NCBI GenBank assembly: GCA_026707665.1
Contig: JAPOWK010000059.1
Span: forward strand, 1-64,000
From: Chloroflexota bacterium
Lineage (GTDB): Bacteria > Chloroflexota > Anaerolineae > Aggregatilineales > Phototrophicaceae
Reading direction: 5' to 3'
Length of the DNA stretch: 64,000 nucleotides
Position 1 is the stretch's first letter. Each line of letters opens with the position of its first letter. Under the pieces are notes generated by a model, which was given only the letters and a program-made list of their open reading frames with translations, did no database searches and was not told the DNA's origin. This document shows, one piece after another, positions 10,346-19,887 of the stretch. Made by a program: the position numbers and the translations under genes.

Positions 10346-11665
10346 TTGTCAGAAGTCTTCAAGGTCTGCCCGATCTGCGACACGCGAAATCAGCCTCAGG
10401 CCGCCGTCTGCGCGACTTGTGGGACGACCATCGCCGAGATCGCGCCGCAAGAATCGCCAAGCGAACCTGGTCCAGTTGAGCCTCGCTATGAGTTTCGAAT
10501 GGGCGAAACAGACCTCGCCGAAGAATCGTTGCGCCGGCCGGGGCGAGTCCTAAGCGTGCTACTCATCTTGTTCATCATTGTCGGCGTGCTGGGAATCGCC
10601 TGGTCCGCCTTTTCGATGCGTTGGGGCGATCAGGCCGGCGCCGAGAGCGGGGGCAACCCCACGCGAAAGCCCACGCGCATCGCCGGTCCTACGGTCACAC
10701 TGGGACCGCCTACGGCGTCTTATACGCCCAGCCCGAGGCCGACCGTGCCGCCCACCGATACTTTGACGCCATCTCCTTGCCTGCGAAAGGTGGCAGCGGG
10801 CGACTCGCTAATCGGCATCATAATAGGTTGCGGCCATCAGAATCTCGATATCCTGCCGACGGTCATGAAACTCAATGTGATCGCCGATGAGGCGCTGATT
10901 CAAATTGGGCAAGAGATTGTCGTGCCGCTGCCCAGCCCAACTTTTGACCCTGCCGCAACCGCCACGCCAGCAACTGACGATTTCAGTTCAGCCTCCGCCA
11001 ATTCTCTGTCGGAAGGCCTGGCTCTGCTGGCTTTTGATCCCCTGGCGCCGACGGAAACGCCGACCTTGCTGCCCGGGCTGATGTGGCATATCGTGCAGCG
11101 GGACGAAAACATGATTCTCATTGCCGTGCAATACGAGACCACCGCCAAGGCGCTCTCGGATCTGAATCCGGAAATCGACTTCTCGCTTTGCGATTTTAGC
11201 GCCGCTTATGGGGGGCCAGAGTGTACGGTCCAATTATGGCAGGACCAATGGATCCGAGTGCCAGCGCCTACACCTACCATAACCCCGATTCCAACCGCAT
11301 CCGGCAGCGAAACGCCGACTCCGCTGCCAACAGCCACTTTCAACGCGCCCATCGCGCAAAGCCCGCCTAGCGAGGCATTCTTCGCTCCAACGGAACAAGT
11401 GACGCTGCGCTGGGTAGCGACCGGCCGTCTAGCGCCAGCGGACGTCTACCAAATCACACTGACCGACACCGACACCGGGGCGAGCTACACTGCCGAAACG
11501 CGCGAGCTATTTTTCATCGTACCGGACATACTGCAGCCGCGAGATTCAATCAGCCACCACTATTCCTGGCGCGTCAGCGTCCTGGACACCAACAGCGGAA
11601 CCGTCTCGCATAGCTCAGCCGAGCGCCGTTTTGTCTGGCAGGGTACGGGTCAATCCAGCTCATGA
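10346..11665 (+). CDS. Membrane-anchored zinc-ribbon/LysM protein
   Basis: A 439-residue protein with a cytoplasmic zinc ribbon (CPIC and CATC, Cys 8, 11, 22, 25), one transmembrane helix at about 68-89, then an outside part. That part has Thr/Pro-rich linkers, two LysM-like segments (around AAGDSLIGI and IVQRDENMI) and a C-terminal fibronectin-III-like domain beginning near PIAQSPPSEAFF. LysM modules usually bind peptidoglycan or other GlcNAc polymers. TTG is taken as the start because GGGGAT precedes it and the zinc-ribbon cysteines follow directly. The gene overlaps the next by 4 nt (ATGA), and the two share the LysM-linker-C-terminal-domain plan, so they look like tandem paralogues. Function beyond envelope binding is unknown. 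Confidence 0.8.
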   Translation: MSEVFKVCPICDTRNQPQAAVCATCGTTIAEIAPQESPSEPGPVEPRYEFRMGETDLAEESLRRPGRVLSVLLILFIIVGVLGIAWSAFSMRWGDQAGAESGGNPTRKPTRIAGPTVTLGPPTASYTPSPRPTVPPTDTLTPSPCLRKVAAGDSLIGIIIGCGHQNLDILPTVMKLNVIADEALIQIGQEIVVPLPSPTFDPAATATPATDDFSSASANSLSEGLALLAFDPLAPTETPTLLPGLMWHIVQRDENMILIAVQYETTAKALSDLNPEIDFSLCDFSAAYGGPECTVQLWQDQWIRVPAPTPTITPIPTASGSETPTPLPTATFNAPIAQSPPSEAFFAPTEQVTLRWVATGRLAPADVYQITLTDTDTGASYTAETRELFFIVPDILQPRDSISHHYSWRVSVLDTNSGTVSHSSAERRFVWQGTGQSSS

Positions 11666-12783
11666 CCTTGCGCCTCTTGTCGTTTCTGTTTTGCTTCATT
11701 CCTTGGCTGGCCGCCAGCTGCAATATCTCCATGCCCGATGCTCGTCCATCGCCAACGCTTGAAATGGAAACGATCGCGACAGCTTCCCCGGCGCCAAGCG
11801 CGACGTACTCGCTCGCTCCGCCAACGCCAACGCCATCCTCCACTGCTGCTCCGGTGCAGATAGTAGCGCCCGAACCCACCGCGACAGTGCCACCAGCATT
11901 GCCCACGCCGCCGCCAAGCGCCACATCACCTTTCTTTGAATATGTTGTGCAAGAAGGAGAAACGCTCTTCTATATCATACAGCTTCCGCAGCACGGTTAT
12001 TCCTACGAACCGCACGTGGCGGCGACGGTCGTCGCTCTGAATGACTCTATCCGCGACGCCGATTCGGTCATCGGCGGGATTACCATCCTGATTCCTCGCC
12101 CGACCGCGACAGCGACGGCGGCCGGCGCCCAAGCCACCCAGGCGCTGCTGGCGACCATCGGCTTGGATGATTCGTCCGGCGCCGTCCTGGATTCGGGCGC
12201 GACAGTCGGCTGCCACGATGTCGTCGCCGGTGATTCCATGGTTACCATCGCGCATACCTACAATACGACGCTGGAAATCTTGAGCGACCTGAATCGTGGC
12301 GAAGTAAACTGGTATGGCTGCAATTTCAAGGAACCGGCTGGTGGGCCGGATTGCCGGCCGACCCTCAACATCGGTCAATGCGTGCGCGTCCCCAAGCCGA
12401 GTCCCACCCCAACCAAAGTGCCGACGCCAACCGGCAATGAGACGGCGACGCCCACCGCAACCAAGTTAGCGCCTCGGCTGCTCCACCCGCCGGATGGCGC
12501 CGTCATTGCCCCCACTGCGCTCACGCTGCACTGGGTGGGTCTCGCCGGCTTGAACCCGGCCGAGGTGTACTTGCTAGAACTCATTGACCAGACCGCCAAC
12601 GCCGCCTTTCGACAAGTCACCCGCGCCAATTCATATCGCGTTCCAGAAGCATTCATTCCGGCCGACGGGCAGCCACATCTTGTGCAGTGGCAGGTTACGG
12701 TCGCGCGGAAGAACGACCAGGGCGAGTATTATTATGTCGGCGCGCCCGGCGCCGTTAACACCTTTCGCTGGCAGGCTCGCTAG
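11662..12783 (+). CDS. LysM lipoprotein, paralogue of the upstream gene
   Basis: A 373-residue protein with a signal peptide ending in a lipobox-like LAASC, so it is probably lipid-anchored on the outside. A Pro/Thr-rich stretch leads to two LysM-like segments (YVVQEGETLFYI and HDVVAGDSMVTIA), the second containing cysteines. A second Thr-rich linker leads to a C-terminal beta domain opening with LLHPPDGAVIAPTAL. The C-terminal half matches the upstream protein in order and key residues (APT, LxLxW, PAEVY), indicating duplication. The start ATG overlaps the stop of the upstream gene, which implies translational coupling. The role is inferred to be wall binding or assembly; there is no catalytic motif. 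Confidence 0.8.
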   Translation: MTLRLLSFLFCFIPWLAASCNISMPDARPSPTLEMETIATASPAPSATYSLAPPTPTPSSTAAPVQIVAPEPTATVPPALPTPPPSATSPFFEYVVQEGETLFYIIQLPQHGYSYEPHVAATVVALNDSIRDADSVIGGITILIPRPTATATAAGAQATQALLATIGLDDSSGAVLDSGATVGCHDVVAGDSMVTIAHTYNTTLEILSDLNRGEVNWYGCNFKEPAGGPDCRPTLNIGQCVRVPKPSPTPTKVPTPTGNETATPTATKLAPRLLHPPDGAVIAPTALTLHWVGLAGLNPAEVYLLELIDQTANAAFRQVTRANSYRVPEAFIPADGQPHLVQWQVTVARKNDQGEYYYVGAPGAVNTFRWQAR

Positions 12784-12813
12784 CGAACTCCCGAGCCATT
12801 GTGTAAACGGAGT

Positions 12814-12834
12814 GAGCGGCCAGAGCGCCGGCTC
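12814..12834. terminator. Imperfect hairpin between convergent genes
   Basis: GAGCGGC and GCCGGCTC can form a stem with one bulge in the 73-bp gap between two convergent genes. It lacks a T-run on either strand, so it is only a weak candidate bidirectional terminator. Confidence 0.25.
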
Positions 12835-12856
12835 AGTGGAAACCAACTGACCAGAC

Positions 12857-14956
12857 TCAAGCCGCTTCCCTGGTCTTGGGGACGGATTGATAAGCGGAAA
12901 ACACGGGCCGCATTTGTCCGTCAGCGTCTTCCAGGCTGAAGAAGCAAGCCTCCTCATCGCCAACCGCGCAGCCGTTGAGATTGTACAAAAACATTGCCGC
13001 CACATTCTCCAGTCTTTGCGCGATTCTGTAGGCTTGCGCCACGTAGAGCGCCTGCTCGTCCTCATTCGTATAATGAAGCCATTCGAAACCCGTTGACGGC
13101 ACGGCGAGATTGGCGCCGTCTGTAGTGCCCCAGCCCAGCTGCGTCACAATGACAGGCAATTCGACGCCCTGCTCCATCAAGGTCTCGTCATAGAAAGCCA
13201 GCAGGTCGACAAAGTATTGCAGGAAGGACTCATAGTGCGTATCCACGCCGGGCGGCTTGTCACAGCAGCGCAACGAAGGCGGCGCCGCAGAAGCGCTGAA
13301 TATCGCTCCGATTGCGTCACTGACGTCAGCGGCGCCTTCGAGCAGCATATTTTTCAGGAAAGTCCCGGTGTCAATGGAATTGTAACCGTCGTTGAAGCCT
13401 ACCGGCGCCAACCCAGCCGCGACCACCAATGCCGCCTCATCATGCGCTTTTATCGTTTCGTAGGCGATCTTGAGCAGCGGGACATAATAGCGCGCCCCGA
13501 TCTGAATCTGGTCGGGAATGCCGTAGTCGCCGTCAGCGGTCATCTCCTGAGCGCGGGTATAAACCGGCACGGTCCAGAACTTCAAGAGATTGGGCGATTT
13601 CCAAATTTCATAAGCATCGACAAGACCGGCATAGCGTATGACAAGATTCGCCAGGAAGCTGGCAAAGTCGTCGTAATTCTCCGGCGGACCGGCATATTCG
13701 AGGAATTGACTGTTCAGCGTCTCGGTATAGGTCTTGCGGCTCCAGGCCGGCGCATCGTAAACATTAAGCAAGATCTTCAAGCCGGCCAGTTCCATCGTCG
13801 CCACCATCGAATCCAGCGCGGCATACGAATAGACCATGGGCGCCGTTTCGATCTCGGCCCAAGGCACGTCAATCTTGACCCAGTCGACGCCGAGCTTGGT
13901 CGCCCTTGCCGCCAGTTCACTCGCGCGCGCGCCGTCAATAAATGCCTGAATCCCAAATCCGAAACCGGCGCGCACCTGGATCTCGGTCGCCGCCGGCACA
14001 AGTATCGCCTTGCCGAGAACGATCAGGCTGGGGTCGGCAATGCCATTCAAAGCCTGTATCCGCGCCACCGATGTTTCGTACTGCTCCGCCAGTTCCTCCA
14101 GCGTATCGCCCCGCTTGATGACGTGAAGCACAAGCGATACGCCCTCGAGTATCGGAACCAGTATGGCTTGGCCCTCCCGTATATCACGCGCGTCAGCCAT
14201 TCGATTCAGCGCTTGCAGCACCGGCCATTCGACATCGTAGCGCTGCGCGATGCTGTAAAGAGAATCGCCCGCTTGCACAATATACCGTTCCAGAATGGTC
14301 TCGTCGATCTTGGGAACAACCAGGCTGCTCCCGATGGTAATACTGGAGCCTCCCCCCAGGTTGTTGAGGCGGCGCAACCGGTCGACGGTGGTATTGTACA
14401 AGCGCGAAAGATCGTAAAGCGTGTCTCCCCGCTGAACCACGTGGACGGTGGTCATTGAATCATCCGGGCTCGGAACAAGGCTCGCCGAGTCATCGGCTTC
14501 AACTCTCTCAACCTCCTGGCTGCTTTCCGCAAGCGCCGGCACCAGGATCGTCTGACCTGCGACAATCGCGCTGGAATCCCCCAGTTCATTCATACCCTGC
14601 AAAATGCCGATACTTGTGTCGAAGCGTTTGGATATGCTGAACAAGGTATCGCCCGGCTGAATTTCGTAAGCAGCTACCGGTCGTGCTTCTCCTCGCGGTA
14701 TCAGGAGCACCTGGCCCGCGATAATCTGATTGCCGAAAATCGCATTCGCCGCCTTCAAATCCTCAACCGTCGTATTGAATCGGCGGGCAATGACGTCAAG
14801 CGTATCGCCCCCCTGAATGATGTAAGTGTCGTAAGCGGCCGGCATTTCGGAACCGGACGAACCGGCAGGCTTTTCGCCGCCGTCGTCCTGCGCATAAAGC
14901 GAAGAGGAAATTGCAAGCAGAAGAATGGAAACTACCAGGAAGATCCGCCGGCGCAT
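12857..14956 (-). CDS. Secreted five-LysM protein with glycoside-hydrolase-like domain
   Basis: A 699-residue exported protein. A signal peptide (MRRRIFLVVSILLLAISSS) is followed by five LysM repeats of about 48 residues, each with a GDTL or GDSL core and ending in a LIP/LVP triplet. From about residue 330 there is a (beta/alpha)-barrel-like region: DWVKIDVPWAEIE, ILLNVYDAPAWS, a YEIWKSPNLL stretch and VIVTQLGWG, reminiscent of GH5/GH39-type cellulase folds. In those families a Glu follows Asn in the acid/base motif; here the equivalent EIWKSPN lacks an obvious Asn-Glu pair, so activity is uncertain. ATG is chosen for its AAGGAG at 6 nt; the longer frame has no signal peptide at its start. 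Likely role: wall-bound carbohydrate binding or cleavage. Confidence 0.82.
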   Translation of the reverse strand: MRRRIFLVVSILLLAISSSLYAQDDGGEKPAGSSGSEMPAAYDTYIIQGGDTLDVIARRFNTTVEDLKAANAIFGNQIIAGQVLLIPRGEARPVAAYEIQPGDTLFSISKRFDTSIGILQGMNELGDSSAIVAGQTILVPALAESSQEVERVEADDSASLVPSPDDSMTTVHVVQRGDTLYDLSRLYNTTVDRLRRLNNLGGGSSITIGSSLVVPKIDETILERYIVQAGDSLYSIAQRYDVEWPVLQALNRMADARDIREGQAILVPILEGVSLVLHVIKRGDTLEELAEQYETSVARIQALNGIADPSLIVLGKAILVPAATEIQVRAGFGFGIQAFIDGARASELAARATKLGVDWVKIDVPWAEIETAPMVYSYAALDSMVATMELAGLKILLNVYDAPAWSRKTYTETLNSQFLEYAGPPENYDDFASFLANLVIRYAGLVDAYEIWKSPNLLKFWTVPVYTRAQEMTADGDYGIPDQIQIGARYYVPLLKIAYETIKAHDEAALVVAAGLAPVGFNDGYNSIDTGTFLKNMLLEGAADVSDAIGAIFSASAAPPSLRCCDKPPGVDTHYESFLQYFVDLLAFYDETLMEQGVELPVIVTQLGWGTTDGANLAVPSTGFEWLHYTNEDEQALYVAQAYRIAQRLENVAAMFLYNLNGCAVGDEEACFFSLEDADGQMRPVFSAYQSVPKTREAA

Positions 14957-15040
14957 GACCAACTCCTTTGCTATACAAAGAATGGCCGATGCTTGCAGTC
15001 TACAGGCAGGCGCAGGTTCGCGCCAATTCATTCCGCCCGA

Positions 15041-16945
15041 TTACGGCTCGCTTCTCGCCGTCGCCGTGAACTGCGCGGAATCCAGCGCGTAGGAGTCGGC
15101 GCCGCCGGCCAGGGACAATCGGGCGCCGCCCGCCGGATCATACCAGCCCACGCTGATCTGGTATTCGCCATCCGCCAAATCACCGGTCGGCAAATAATAC
15201 ACATCGCGATAAACCTCGCCCGCGCGCCAGCGCTTTGAATCCAGCCGTCCCCCTTGCGGATACTGATCGTCTTGCGACCAAAGCGCGCTTCCCGTCGCCG
15301 GATTGACCGGACCGTACAAATGAACAAACGACTTCAAAGATTGCTCAGTCCGCGAAAGTGGCTTCCAGGTTATCCACAGCAGCAGCTCGCCGGTTGGCAG
15401 CGGGTCGGGCGCCAACTCATGGCCGAGCAGCGCGACAGCATCGCCGAATCTGGCTACCTCTCGGTCGAACTGCTGTCGAATCGCCCAATCCATATACTGC
15501 CGGACCGGCAGGCCCGCTGTATCGGTCAGCAGCACTTCCTGCAGGTTATCGGTCATCCAAGCCACGACCGCGCCGGCATTCGCCCAGCCAGCTTGCTCGC
15601 GCGATACCACATAAATGCTACCGAAGCGGCCGCGCAGTCGCTCCAGCTCCATCTCGATTTCGGCGACCGGCTGCGCGGAATGAACCGGCAGCGCCATTTC
15701 GGGCGCCGGGGACTGGTAGTAATAGCCAAAAGCCGGATCCACCGACAGCTGTATGACCAGGTCCGTTTCCACCACGCGCGACTTTAGGAATCTTCCCAGT
15801 TCGTCCCAAGCCGGCGCCCGGCGAAAAGCCGGGTCGTTGAAATGCGCCTGCAGCGTCGCCAATGCCAAGACAAACCAGGGCGAGAGAACAAGCAAGCCAA
15901 GCGCGCCCGGGCGCAGCCGGAAGAAGCGCCTGAGATGCGCCGCCAGTCCAAAGCTGCCGAGCACGAGCGCCAGGATAAACGCGGGCGCAGCCGACAATAC
16001 GTAGCGTGGATGAAAGAGATTGTAGTGGGACGAGACCAATCCCAGCAGCAGCAGCGGCATCACCGCCGTCAGCGCGACGAAGCGAAATTGCCGCTTGCTA
16101 GACCGGAACAGAATGAGGCTCGCGAGCGCGATGACGAGCGAAAGCGCGCAGCCGAGCGCGGACATATCGAAGGGAATAGTCGTTCCCAAGACCAGGACGG
16201 GAACGAAGCGCGTGAAATAGTCGGTCAGGGAAAAAGCCTGCACCAGGCCGGGATACGAAGTGGCGAAGCCCGGCAGCACTTGAATCAGCGCGAATCCAAT
16301 GACCAGCAGCATGCCGATGCCAGCTTGCAGCAGCAGAAGAGGCCGCAGAAAGCGGGGATCGCGTCGCCGCTCGATGATGGCGAAGCAAGCGAGCGCGATC
16401 AGCGAAAATGGCTCGGTGTAAATCGTCAATGTCGTGAAGCAGGCGGCGGCGGCATAGAAGATCCAGTCCGCCCGGCGGCCGCGATCAATCAGCCGTAAGC
16501 CCAGCCACAGGGTCGTCGCGCTCATGCCGGCCCAGTAGCCGTAATTGCGGAATTCCTGACTATGCCAGATCTCGAAGGGGTGCAGCGCAAACAGGAAGGC
16601 GGCGACCAAGCCGATGCTTCTCACCCCCGACAGACGGGCGCCCAGCGCGTACATCGCCGATACGCCCAGCAGATTGCCCAATACCGACAGCATGCGCAGC
16701 GCAAAGACGGAATCGATCCCGCCCACAAACTGTCGCCAAATCCGCGCCACCAGGTACACCAGCGGCGTATGCGGTTCTCCCTGCGCGATCCGCGTCAAAG
16801 ACTCGCCCACCGGCAGATCAGCCCAGTAGAGGACGCTGAAAGCCTCATCGCCTCGCAGCGGCACCGACTCCAAATTGTGCAGTCTCAGGAAAAAGCCGAG
16901 GAGAATCGCCAGGATCAGCGGAAGAAAGAGACGAAGCGAAGACAT
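15041..16945 (-). CDS. GT39/ArnT-like membrane glycosyltransferase
   Basis: A 634-residue polytopic protein. It starts with a transmembrane helix and RLHNLESVPLRGDEAFS, where the Asp-Glu pair matches the catalytic loop of the PMT/ArnT (GT39, GT-C fold) family. About ten more hydrophobic helices follow, including WHSQEFRNYGYW, another family-type loop. The final 200 residues are a soluble domain outside the membrane. Such enzymes transfer a sugar from a polyprenyl-phosphate donor to proteins or lipids on the outer face. It sits downstream of the NERD and CARDB genes on the same strand, 6 bp after the NERD gene, so the three may form one transcript. Donor and acceptor are unknown. Confidence 0.85.
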   Translation of the reverse strand: MSSLRLFLPLILAILLGFFLRLHNLESVPLRGDEAFSVLYWADLPVGESLTRIAQGEPHTPLVYLVARIWRQFVGGIDSVFALRMLSVLGNLLGVSAMYALGARLSGVRSIGLVAAFLFALHPFEIWHSQEFRNYGYWAGMSATTLWLGLRLIDRGRRADWIFYAAAACFTTLTIYTEPFSLIALACFAIIERRRDPRFLRPLLLLQAGIGMLLVIGFALIQVLPGFATSYPGLVQAFSLTDYFTRFVPVLVLGTTIPFDMSALGCALSLVIALASLILFRSSKRQFRFVALTAVMPLLLLGLVSSHYNLFHPRYVLSAAPAFILALVLGSFGLAAHLRRFFRLRPGALGLLVLSPWFVLALATLQAHFNDPAFRRAPAWDELGRFLKSRVVETDLVIQLSVDPAFGYYYQSPAPEMALPVHSAQPVAEIEMELERLRGRFGSIYVVSREQAGWANAGAVVAWMTDNLQEVLLTDTAGLPVRQYMDWAIRQQFDREVARFGDAVALLGHELAPDPLPTGELLLWITWKPLSRTEQSLKSFVHLYGPVNPATGSALWSQDDQYPQGGRLDSKRWRAGEVYRDVYYLPTGDLADGEYQISVGWYDPAGGARLSLAGGADSYALDSAQFTATARSEP

Positions 16946-16951
16946 CCGCGC

Positions 16952-17719
16952 TTAGATGGTCGCCTCTTCAAACGCGTCAATCTGCTTTTCGCTCAGCGGC
17001 ATCAAGCTGGCGTTCTTGGTCTTGCTTTCATCGGCGCCGTCGCTCAATTGACGCTTGGCGTCGCGCATGAAGTCCTTGAGATTCGGGCTCTTCTTCGGGT
17101 CGGCATAGAGAACGGGCGTCTCCGGCTCGCTCTCGAAGACGATCTCCGACGCCGGATCGACAAAGACGACCAGCGGCCTCACCTTGATTTCGGGGTCGAT
17201 TTCGTCGATGGCGCGCTGGACATGGGCGCGGGCGAACTCGGCGTCGCGCATGGGCTTGCCCACGCCATCAAAGCGGATCAGCGAAAAGAACTTAGAGATG
17301 ATATTGCGCCGGCTGATAAACTTCCCGTCGCGGAAGGTGAAAGCCTGGTCATGCCAGCGCGTGGCGATGGCGAAAACGCCTTGCGGGCAAATCAGCACAT
17401 GCCGCGCCGGAAAGTGATAATAGTTGTAGAGGATGCTCTTGTTGCTCAGCCCCTTCAAGCCATTCTCGATCGCGTTTTCGGGCCGGGGCACACGCGCCCA
17501 CATATTGGTCATGCGCACCGAAATCACCGTCAATATCAGCAGTACCGGCAGCACCGCCGACTGCGCGATCAAGGTCAAATTGGTCGGCACATCGCCGGTG
17601 AAGAGCGAGGCGTTGATCAAGACGAAGCCCAGGATCAAAGCGCCAAAGGTGCCGAAAAAGAGATAATTGGTGATCTTCTTGTTGCGTCGCGCCAGTTTCT
17701 TATTCGTGACAATTCGCAT
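16952..17719 (-). CDS. Membrane NERD-domain protein
   Basis: A 255-residue protein with a basic N-terminus (MRIVTNKKLARRNKK), two transmembrane helices, and a cytoplasmic NERD (nuclease-related) domain. Family features are ENAIENGLKGL, YYHFPARHVLICPQGVFAI and a later VRPLVVFVDP strand. NERD proteins are predicted to share the core of restriction-like nucleases, but most have no proven activity. The start is the ATG 2 nt after the stop of the upstream CARDB gene, with GAGGGG inside that gene as ribosome binding site, so translation is probably coupled. The longer open frame overlaps the upstream gene and has no signal. Function is unknown. Confidence 0.85.
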   Translation of the reverse strand: MRIVTNKKLARRNKKITNYLFFGTFGALILGFVLINASLFTGDVPTNLTLIAQSAVLPVLLILTVISVRMTNMWARVPRPENAIENGLKGLSNKSILYNYYHFPARHVLICPQGVFAIATRWHDQAFTFRDGKFISRRNIISKFFSLIRFDGVGKPMRDAEFARAHVQRAIDEIDPEIKVRPLVVFVDPASEIVFESEPETPVLYADPKKSPNLKDFMRDAKRQLSDGADESKTKNASLMPLSEKQIDAFEEATI

Positions 17720-17721
17720 AT

Positions 17722-19611
17722 CTATAACCCCTCGGGCAAGACGCCGCATGCAGCGCGATTTCTTAGGGCATGGGCCGACCGGCCGCTGATGAAGGTCCGC
17801 GTGCCCCAGATTCGGCGAAGTCTTTCCCAATCTTCGGCACGAAATAGAGGTTCTAAACGGCTTCTAACCTCGGCTGCAATTTGGTCTACGTCTGTTTCCG
17901 TAGTGACCGGCGTATCTAGTTGAGTGACGACCGTTACACTTGCCTCACCCGTCTCACCAGAGAGTTTGCGAACAGCATCTTCAACCAGTTCAAGCAGCTC
18001 AAAATTCAGTCCGCCGTAACCCATCGTTCTTAAACTCAGCCTGCAGTTATCACCAACGACCCAGAACGGTCGGCGACGCCGTTCAACCGGCTCGGGCCCG
18101 CATTCCTCATCATCCCAGGGCGGATGGCGCAAGATATACTCCGTGACCCAGATATTGTCGGCTTCGTTCGTCTCCGGGACCTTGTTCTCGTCGTCCAAGC
18201 GCACCTCGATGCGATGCAATTCGTCGACGAACTGCTCGACAAATATCGGACCCAGATCGAGCACGCGGCGCACGCCCGGGCCAAATTGATCGGTATTGAC
18301 TTGCAAGACATACCTGGTCGTCGAGATCCCGGTGCCTACGTGGAAATCTTCCACCGCGACGCTCACATGGCCCGAGTCGGTTTTGAACCAGCTCAAGCCG
18401 GTATTGACGATTGGCACGCGCAGCCGCGCCTCCGCCCCGCAATACAAGGGATGGGGATGTACTTCCGTCCAGCCGACCACCAGATTGATATTCGGCGCCG
18501 ATTCCGCCGTGCGCGGCACAAAGTAGGACAGGTAGTTCGCCACCGATACTTCGGCGCAGACGACTTCGCCCATGCGCACCGATGGCAAGATATACCAGCG
18601 CTCGCCCGCCGTCTCCGATTCGCGCACCTCGCCCAGGACGGCGCTCTCCAAATCGTCAGAGGGGATGCGCAGGCAGTGGGTGACGCGCACCGGCAATTGG
18701 CTCGATCGGCCGGGGACAAGCTGAGCGTCCGTCAAAAAGGTCGATAGCTTGAACAGCTGTCCGCGGCGGTCCACCTCCAGAATCTGGTCGGGCGGATTGG
18801 CGATCTGGTACGGCGTCTCATACGTGTCGGCGTGCCGGCAATAGAGCGGGAATGTCAGCCCGGTTGAAATGGAGTTGTCGGCCGGATCATAAGCGAGATT
18901 ATGGCAATCTTCGTAATCGCGCAGCAATGAGGTGTCCTGCGCCGAGGCGGTCGTCATCTGTTCCGTCAGCGGGAAGGCGGCCGCCGTCTCGTCATAATCT
19001 GGCGTCCGCGTTTCCGCCGTGATGCGCGCGATCCCTTCCATCGAGATTTCGACCGGCTCCGTCCCGTCTCCGGGACCGAGAATCGCGGCGTTCGCCAGCG
19101 AATTCAGATCAAAGGTCCCCGCGGGCGTCCAAGCCCAATAGGTCAAAGGGGACGAGCCGGATTGGTCGGCGTAAAAGCGGAAATCAACCGGCAGATAGAA
19201 ACCGACCCATACGACCGGCTCGGTAATGATCGCCGCCCGATCCAGTTCGATGCGATTGACGCCGGGCCGGTTCATGGATACCGTTTGCCGGTGCACCAGC
19301 TCCGCGTCTATTGGCGAGCCGCCATTGGCGTCTTGATAAACCACCACATCAATGATGCTGCCGGGCACCGGCGACTCGACAGAAATGCTGATCGCGTCCA
19401 GCGCCGTCGGCAGTTCCATCCCCAGGGGCGTCAAATCAAAGCCATTGATGACCAGCGACGGTTCATCCTTGATAAAAAAGACGGCGTTTTCAGAGCCGCG
19501 ATTATTGGTCAGGTAGACATCGCCGGCGCTCGCCGGAAACGCGATGACAGAAAGTAGAACAAACAATAGGACTGTTAACAGAGTGGGTCTGTTCAGCAAT
19601 TTACGCATCAT
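17722..19611 (-). CDS. Large secreted protein with CARDB-like domain
   Basis: A 629-residue exported protein with a cleavable signal (LLTVLLFVLLSVIAFPASA). The first third is a beta-rich domain beginning VYLTNNRGSENAV. A middle part contains several cysteines (DCHNLAYDP, LYCRHADTYE). A CARDB-like adhesive domain spans roughly residues 365-490, with the family pattern RVPIVNTGLSWF and VPETNEADNIW. The C-terminal end is charged and unrecognised. GTG nine bases upstream is in frame but lies inside the GAGGTG ribosome binding site, so one of the tandem ATGs is preferred. It heads a probable three-gene operon with the NERD and GT39 genes. No enzyme motif is seen; a role in surface structure is inferred. 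Confidence 0.75.
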   Translation of the reverse strand: MMRKLLNRPTLLTVLLFVLLSVIAFPASAGDVYLTNNRGSENAVFFIKDEPSLVINGFDLTPLGMELPTALDAISISVESPVPGSIIDVVVYQDANGGSPIDAELVHRQTVSMNRPGVNRIELDRAAIITEPVVWVGFYLPVDFRFYADQSGSSPLTYWAWTPAGTFDLNSLANAAILGPGDGTEPVEISMEGIARITAETRTPDYDETAAAFPLTEQMTTASAQDTSLLRDYEDCHNLAYDPADNSISTGLTFPLYCRHADTYETPYQIANPPDQILEVDRRGQLFKLSTFLTDAQLVPGRSSQLPVRVTHCLRIPSDDLESAVLGEVRESETAGERWYILPSVRMGEVVCAEVSVANYLSYFVPRTAESAPNINLVVGWTEVHPHPLYCGAEARLRVPIVNTGLSWFKTDSGHVSVAVEDFHVGTGISTTRYVLQVNTDQFGPGVRRVLDLGPIFVEQFVDELHRIEVRLDDENKVPETNEADNIWVTEYILRHPPWDDEECGPEPVERRRRPFWVVGDNCRLSLRTMGYGGLNFELLELVEDAVRKLSGETGEASVTVVTQLDTPVTTETDVDQIAAEVRSRLEPLFRAEDWERLRRIWGTRTFISGRSAHALRNRAACGVLPEGL

Positions 19612-19849
19612 TGGGTTCACCTCAATCAGCGAGCGGCGATTCCAATCGCTATTTTAGGTTCGATTCAAGAATTGGTCAAGCAAGCCTGGCAGCGCATTGT
19701 CGACCGCATGATATTCACGACCGGGCAACCTTGCATCTCCGCGCCCTCGCTGGCGATAAAACGTTAGGCATTCGACCCCGGCCAGTCTTGCCTCGCAGCC
19801 AAGCGTTCAAGGCATGCGAATGGGACTGGCTTAAGCGGCGCTTCAAGAA

Positions 19850-19855
19850 TATAAT
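19850..19855 (+). promoter_or_regulatory. Candidate -10 element (TATAAT) of the yajC-secDF operon
   Basis: A perfect TATAAT stands 32 nt before the yajC ATG. The -35 position is poor. It is the only visible promoter signal for the operon. Confidence 0.4.
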
Positions 19856-19887
19856 GTCGTCGTTTTGCGTGTAGAAGACGGGTGACT

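Noticed and set aside
15371..15380. A single TTATCCACA-like DnaA box
   Set aside because: It is isolated inside the GT39 gene, with no cluster, AT-rich unwinding region or dnaA/dnaN nearby.
15041..17923. Long plus-strand open frames opposite the GT39 and NERD genes (for example 16562-17923)
   Set aside because: Their composition is the shadow of the minus-strand genes (Arg/Gln/His-rich, no hydrophobic pattern), while the minus strand has clear domains.
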